Source: Puffinus mauretanicus (taxonomy: Eukaryota; Chordata; Aves; Procellariiformes; Procellariidae). Taken from it: a stretch of DNA of 64,000 bases. Where the stretch lies: assembly GCA_023333565.1 (NCBI GenBank), contig JAJKFH010000686.1, positions 1-64,000 of the forward strand, in the 5' to 3' direction. Shown piece by piece: positions 47,687 to 64,000 of this stretch; the stretch's first letter is position 1; every line of letters begins with the position of its first letter. The notes beneath the pieces were generated by a model. The model ran no database searches, was not told the DNA's origin, and saw nothing but the letters and a program-made list of their open reading frames with translations. The position numbers were made by a program, and so were the translations under genes.

Positions 47687-50600
47687 GTAAGGCGGCCTGG
47701 GCCCTCCCGCGGCGGCGCCGCCCGCGCCCGGCCCGCTCCTGCCGCCGGTGGGGCCTGTGGCGGCGGGGCGCCGCCCGGGAGCCTCCGCCGCGCTGACCTC
47801 TGCGCTGCCCGCCGCGGAGCTGGGCCTGCGGGCTCGGCGGGGCCGGGCCGGAGCGGGCGGGGCGCGCGCTTGCCCCCCGGGGTTCCCGCGGTAGCCTCGG
47901 GCAGCTGCTGGGGGCCCGGCCGGTGCCGCGGTGCTGCCGCAGGGCGGACGGGAGCGGGCCTCGGGGGATCCCCTCGCACCGGCCCGCGGCCCTGGGGCCC
48001 TTCTCGGCCTGTGCCCTGTCCCCGGCCCCGGGGACCGGTTTTGAGCCGCGTTTCGGGTCCCCGGAACGAGCGTGAGGTGCCACCCGCGGTCGGTGAGCTC
48101 CCTTCCCGCTGCGCGCCGGCTCCCGCGGGCAGGAGTGCGGTCGTGAGGGGGAGAAAAGTTTTTGTCGCTGTTTCCCTGCAGACTTTCTTACAAATAACCT
48201 GGTGGTGCCTTGTGTGCAGGCCTCCTGGGCTTTGCCGTGTTTCTGCTTTCCCTTGCTTGTTTTTCGTCTCATTTGATCTGCAGGGCCTGCGGGCAGTAGA
48301 TCAGATTTCCTCTGGAAAGTGGTGAACAGCAGCAAAACCCCAGCAAGGCTTGCTGCCCGGATTAAGGGGACTATCGGTTCCAGGAGATCCCTTCCTGGTT
48401 GTGAAGTTTGTAGAGTTGCACAAGGAACTGGACTGAGGAAGAAGTGCGAATGTAAAATAAACCATTGAGTAAAAATTATTGTCAGCCTGGGTCAAGGAAA
48501 TGCAGTGGAGTTCATTATGTGGTTTTTGGCACAAGTGAGGGATGTGAAAGCTGCTTAAATTCTCAGATGATCTGCCTGGAAGATAATCTTCTCAACCCTG
48601 CTTTTAAAGATGAGAATGATAGTGAGAAGCAAAGTAATACTGATGTTTGAGTAATGAAGCTTGAAAGCAAAGTAATAGCCAAAACATACAAAATTGACTG
48701 ATGTTTTTACTTTCTTATGGCTCTGTTAATCTCCAGATGTTACAGTATGCAATTTTTAGGCAGCTTTTTTCTCCATGGTAGGTGCCCTGCTTCCTGCTTT
48801 GGGAAGGCTGGTATCCAGTGGTGCTCTTGGGAACCAGAATGGCGATGGAGTCTCTGAAGTCAGTGAGTAGGGAGTGCTGGGGAGAGTGAGACCCAAGCTG
48901 TGTGGCTTAAATGGCACCCTATGTTTGAGACCCAGCCTTCCCTGTGTCGGATTAATGTATTGACTTCTGGTACAGTTAGGTGATAAAATCAGATAAATTC
49001 TTCTTTCCTGGGCAAGGGGAGCTGTGATTCTCTCTTTTCTACTCAGTAGCACTGTGGCTGAGTGGCCTGGGAAAGGATGACATGAGTTCCTGTTTTTTCT
49101 GTGTCAGATCTCTTCCTGCCTTGAACCTAGACTTTTTTTCATTTAATGGTAATCCTGATATGCATCTCCATTTATTCTTTAACAAAATACCAACTTTCTG
49201 CTAATGTTTCTCTCAGGTGGGTCTTCTGTTTGGCTTTTTCCTTTTTTATTTTTTGCCTGCTATCTGCTCTGCCTGTTGTCCTTTACACATGGTGCGTGCC
49301 TAGGGCAGAGCCTACCTGTTGGATGGGCTCCAAAGGTGAGCTGCCTTGAGGGATCTGCACTCCTTCAGTCCTGATGGGCTTAATATGGGAGGTGCTGAGT
49401 TAGTCTTGGCAAGATGTAAGTTGCTCTCTCCAGCAGAAACTTGGAGGGCAGAGGGGCAGCAGCGTCAGCGTGGGGCAGGTGGGCACGTGGCAGCTGTTCA
49501 TGCTCAGGACGTCGTAGGCCTCAGCTGGCTTGAAAAATTGCTCATAAACTTCTTTGGTACATGATCCAAGGAAGACGGGTTATAAGATGGCTTTCTGACG
49601 GTAATTGTTGCCTCTAGAGAGCGGATGTCAATACTATTGGTGTAGTAGGGGTCATGTTAGAGAGAGGGATTACTTGTTTTCTGTGAAATACTTACAAAGT
49701 GTATCTAATATCCCACAACTTCATGGTGTAGACCCTTTCTGTAGATGCTTCTCTGGTTTAGGCTCTATTAGGTCTTCAGTCTTCCTTGGGCATCTCTCTG
49801 CTGTGATGGTCTTTGCATCTACTATATTAATAACAATTGCCTCTGTTGAATTTTCAGCTCAGGCTCTGCTTTTTTGGTTCTGATAAAACCCAAGAAGCAT
49901 TCATTTTTGGGATAGCTTGTCTTTGTGCTTGAAATCCTTTTGCATTGTAGGCAAACATTTCATTTTACATACGAAGCTGCTGAGCACGAAGGGCTAAATG
50001 TTCGTGTTTGCCCCCAACACTCCCCTCATTCAGCCCACGCTTTCTGAGGAACTGCTTCGTATACCAGTATTGGTTCCCTGACCTCTCCCCTGCACACAGT
50101 CCAAAACCTCCACCTCTGCTTTAGGCTCTAAGCTCCTGCATATGCCTTCAAAGCAATTGCAGAATGTGGGACTGTTTAGTTAGGTAATTCTCACTGTCTA
50201 ACTTTACTGATCCAGGAGTTTAAATATGTTGGCTGCGGCTCTTCATATTAAGTCTTTGGGGACTGGAAATAGAACTTAAATATCTTTATTTTTGGAATTT
50301 TATGGGCTTATTAGTAAGTTCTTTCATGCTTATCAACTTCTACAGTGTTTATGAACTGAGGATCTTTGGTCTTAAATGCTGAAACATCCATTTTCAGTGG
50401 TTTATATGGTGATAGCTACTAAAATTCCTAAGCTGAAATGGATCTGGAGGGAATATATTGAAACCCAGATTATTTATTACACTAAGGAATATTGGAATTA
50501 TGCTCAGTTTTTGTAGTAGATGGTAAATATTTTAACTTCACATTTTTCAGTTGTTCTGCCAGTGTTAATGATGACAATTTCTTTCCAGATCTGTCTGTGA

Positions 50601-53600
50601 GAATCTGGAGATGTTTTATTTAGTGCAGCCTCCAGGAACATAAACACGACCCCTTTCCAAACCGGAGAGTATGTAAAACTGCTTGGTAAACTTCAGGGTT
50701 TTATTTATTCTTCTTCCCACTCCTCCTCTTAATTAGGTTGCCTGTCATTCTGAGAGTCCTTAGTGATTTGAACCTCAATAAGACATACATTTGTGTGAAA
50801 TATGGATATTCAGCTGCATGAAACTTAGGAGATGTTATTTGGGCCAGTGAGAGTGCTTTTTTGAAGCTGAAATGCAGGAGCATTGCAAAAACAGAAGTAA
50901 TAATCAGGGTATGCTGTTTGCGTGGTGTGACAGTTGCTTTTTTTTTTTTTTTCCAATTTGCTGTTGCTGTTTAAGTAACTTGTGATAAATACAGCCTCTT
51001 CTGAGGGAGTGAATTCTGCTTCTACGAAGCATTAGGTGCCTTTTGTTTAAAGCAAGTTATAGAACTGTCAGTATGTTGAATCTGTCAAAACAGAACATCG
51101 TAACAGATACAATTGTGTGGGGAGACATACCAGCTTTTTTTAACTTATGTCCAGTTATAAGAAGCTGCATAGTAGATGGGTTTAACTTTACCCCAATCCT
51201 AACAGATAGCAGCAATTTCCAATTCAAATGGCAGTTGAAGTGGAGTCCTAAATGAAAAGTAACTTCTAGTCCTTGCAAATAAAAACTTCTTATTGCCAAA
51301 TTTTAGGGGGTGAATAAATCAATATCCTAGGAAATCCCACCTCTGAAGGATTTTACATCTGAAGCAATTACTTGTTTCAGTGTTCCTTGTATATTGATAA
51401 GACTAACAGAAGATTTCTTTTATGGCAAGACCAAAGGACCTCTTGAATATTAATAAGATACAGATTTGATCATTAAATTTATGTATGAAGGTCAGGTAGC
51501 AGGCTGTGTGTATGTGGCATCAGAGGTTTTGGTTACCCCGTCCTGCTGCTAAACCTCCCTTAAACATGGCATGTTATATCTATCCTGTATCTCTTACAAA
51601 TGCTGCTCCTCTCAGAAGTGTGGGAAGGTCAACCAAAAGAGCTTTGCATCTTTGCTACAGCATGGCAGGGAGCTGCACAAAGGCAGGTGGTTGTGTCCTC
51701 CCATTGCCTTGCCCTAGTGCAATGAGGGTTTTCCAAAATGCAGAAGGATTTGGAATCCTTGTCCTCTCTGACTTTTGTCTTCTAGACAAGAAGGCTCCTA
51801 CATAGGCAGTGCCTACAATTTGCTCGTGCTGTGCAACACTTCCATGCTTCTGAGAACCCTGTTCGGTATAAGGGTGGCCACAGTAAGTGTGCTTGCAGTT
51901 ATCAGCCTGCTGATAAGTTCCTGCTGTGAGCTGGTAACTGCCAGTTCTTCAGCTGGAGTGTGGCGATGGAAAGTACATACTGCTTTATCAGTTGAAATCA
52001 GTTTATTTAAACCAACACTCCTCAAATGGTGTTACGTGCTTCTGTAATGAACTCGAGTGTCAAATGGGAGGGATGGAGAGTGCCTTCACACTTCCCTTGT
52101 GGTGAGCAGCAAAGCAGGGGGAAGGCGCATGCTGCTCTGGGGGGGGAAAATACAGCAGTAGGGAAACCTGTATAATAAGTTGAGCAGTGACTGAAGCCAT
52201 CACTAAGGATTGTGGGTCATTTTAATTTTGGGTTTGTTTGGTGGGTTTTTTGTTTCTTTTTTTTGTCGTGACTTCTCTGTGTCCCAAGAGCTAGTGTCTT
52301 GGAATTGTTTTTCTCTAAGCCTAAGGGTTTTGACCGCAGTGGCATGCGTGTTCCCCCTGCCACAGCCCCCAGAGGAGAGAAAATGCCTGAAGGATGGAGA
52401 GGATATGCTTCCTGCAGGCTGTGGCTGCTCTGATTAATTTGCTATCAGATGAGCACATGTGATTGCTGCCTCAAACCAGGAAGGACATAGTTTGGAAAAC
52501 CAAGATCTTGCTGCCTCGCCTTCCCTCCTCTGTTGAAGGGAATCATCAGGCTTTTTACGTAGGTTTTGGATGTAAATAAACGCTTGAAGTCAGCTAAATA
52601 GGCAGACCTGTTTAAGTGGTGGCTTGTCCTTAGGAAGGTGTATTTCCAGGCCTAGCTTCTTGTTTTGGTTTTGGGCCAAGGAATGTCTGAGGGAGGCATT
52701 CAAAACATTCCCTGTATAACTAACTGGCTTCCAGAATGTGCCAGCTAAGTGTAGTTGGCAAACGGTCCTTGCGGTGCCGTTCGTGACAGCTTGAGCTGAT
52801 CTAAGCTGTGGCTGTTGAACACTCCTTGCTTTTTCTCCTGTGCCAATCCTGTTTTCCTTGTTTTATTGTTCACGTGGTCAGCTGGCTCAGATAACTGAAA
52901 AAGGACTGCTGGTGTTGGTAGAAGAGGAGGAAGGAGGGAGATAACGGAGTCCCAATTCTGATGGCTTAGGCTGCCGTGGTACCACCTGCTTAAGCAGCAG
53001 TTTTAAGGTTGCTGTGAGTGGGTACAAAAGCCTGCTCCTGCCAGAGGGATGCTCCTGCCACCCGTCCCGGCCACGTGTCCTCACTGCTCCTTTGTGTTGG
53101 CACAGATGTTCATCTCACCTGAGTTAGATCAGATCTTGATCCAGTTAAAAACTGCCTCAGCAGACAAAAGGCTTGTGCTGGCTTAGCTTTCCGAATGTTT
53201 TGATGTGTAGATCATCTGCGCATGGCAGATCTCCTTGAGCTGCCCAGTGCTGCCCGGTGAGGCTGGACGGCAGTCCCGTGACTAGCTGCTGGCCTTGTCA
53301 CACTGTGCCTCCCTGCTGCCTGGGGCTGCGTGCTCTGGCCAGGCTCCCAAGCTTGTTTCTGTACAGCAGGTAGGTGTTGTGTGTGTGCTGATGGTGCAGC
53401 ACGATCCACTGCTCTCGGGGCAGAACGGCATACCCTGCCGTGCTTCTGGGCAAATGCTGGCTGAGAGTGACTGCGGAACATAGCTTAACTTTTGCTGCTT
53501 CTAATCGGCCTCTCTTGGTTGTGGTTTCAGAACAATGCCAAAAAACCCCTCAAAAACCCACCACTGAAAAAACCTGGTTAGTTCACTGTCAGCTTGGATC

Positions 53601-54102
53601 CCTGAGGTGGCTCAATCTGCAATAAGGGCAAATGCACAACTGCAGTTGTGCTGGGAGCGTTGTTGAAAGGAGAGCTCTCTGCTTCTCCTGTCTAGTTCTG
53701 AGCGCGCTATCTGGGAAACTTTCTAGTGTCTTTTCTATCCTGAATCTTTGGGACAAATCTAGATTAGGGGGTGACTGTGTGTGTGTATTGACTTTGCAAG
53801 GATTTGAAATGCATTAGGGCATACCTAATTAAGTGTAAGTGTCTCAAATGGGCTGCTAGTCCCTAACTGAAATTTACTGTAATCATTTTTAAAAAAAACA
53901 AGCTCACAGCTATATTAAAAAAAACATATTAAGGTTGGGAAAAAAGCTGTTGAAATCTCTTCTAGATCTTCAAATGTATGATACAGATATGTGCAATCTT
54001 GAATTTCCAAGGGTCTGTATCATGGCAAACAGCCTCAGTTTTGGTAACTCATGACATAGTCATTTCTACTAATTACGTCTTCTTTTCTTCCTTGCCCTCC
54101 AG
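47687..54102 (+). other. RALGAPB intron 1
   Basis: This 6.4-kb intron starts GTAAGG and ends with a pyrimidine tract, CTTCCTTGCCCTCCAG. After the CpG island it is ordinary AT-leaning sequence with poly(T) runs (for example 50,938-50,952). Short frames on both strands have no domain and I see no alternative coding exon. Confidence 0.6.
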
Positions 54103-54132
54103 GTGTTATTTGGATTGTAGCATAGAGGCACT

Positions 54133-64000
<9,868 letters not shown>

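Larger units (their letters stand above)
46800..48150. promoter_or_regulatory. CpG island promoter of RALGAPB, probably bidirectional
   Basis: This is a dense CpG island covering the RALGAPB first exon and donor. There is no clear TATA box at an obvious start. A perfect NRF1 palindrome lies at 47,467-47,478. The long frames on both strands (plus 47,450-48,325; minus 47,191-47,979 and 47,325-48,335) are artefacts of stop-poor GC-rich sequence. A minus-strand ATG with good context at 47,451 makes a divergent transcript possible. Confidence 0.85.

Noticed and set aside
47191..48335. Frames of 291 (plus), 262 and 336 (minus) codons over the RALGAPB CpG island
   Set aside because: Same GC artefact. 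They conflict with the RALGAPB exon 1 donor at 47,686, and RALGAPB translation starts in exon 2.

Overview
This is vertebrate nuclear DNA, almost certainly from a bird. It has long AT-rich non-coding stretches, two sharp CpG islands, small GT-AG exons, CR1 (chicken repeat 1) LINEs of different ages, and avian-style ERVL-type LTR sequence. No bacterial-style gene organisation, CRISPR array or rRNA was seen.

Layout. Positions 1-29,000 are gene-poor. They hold a solo LTR (2402-2996) and three CR1 copies: a short one near 13.1 kb, an old minus-strand one near 16.1-16.7 kb, and an old plus-strand one near 24.4-25.4 kb. A CpG island at about 28.75-29.82 kb looks like a promoter and carries a possible first exon on the minus strand of a gene I cannot name. 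From 30 to 43 kb the sequence is intergenic. It contains a decayed CR1 piece (36.2 kb), AT-rich microsatellites (35.2 and 37.8 kb), a broken class I-like retroviral pol fragment (39.1-39.5 kb), and a nested composite in which a CR1 LINE (40.44-41.71 kb) sits inside remains of an ERVL-like provirus (LTR piece, pol, LTR piece; 40.25-42.90 kb). From 43 to 48.2 kb the DNA is GC-rich and ends in the second CpG island.

The one gene I can name with confidence is RALGAPB (plus strand), the regulatory beta subunit of the Ral GTPase-activating protein complex. Its non-coding first exon lies in the CpG island (splice donor after 47,686). The start codon is in exon 2 (54,133), and five coding exons to 63,675 encode about the first 290 residues; the rest lies beyond the window. 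All splice phases join into one open frame.

On the opposite strand of the RALGAPB promoter I find a possible short divergent gene (47,451 down to about 44,985). It consists of four small phase-1 exons, a stop codon and an ATTAAA poly(A) signal. Its 3' UTR is duplicated in direct orientation 6.9 kb away. This is the most interesting unexplained structure in the window, but it is an inference from splice signals and phase only. I found no convincing undescribed biological system; the other open findings are two candidate exons and a few unusually long reading frames that need transcript or conservation data.
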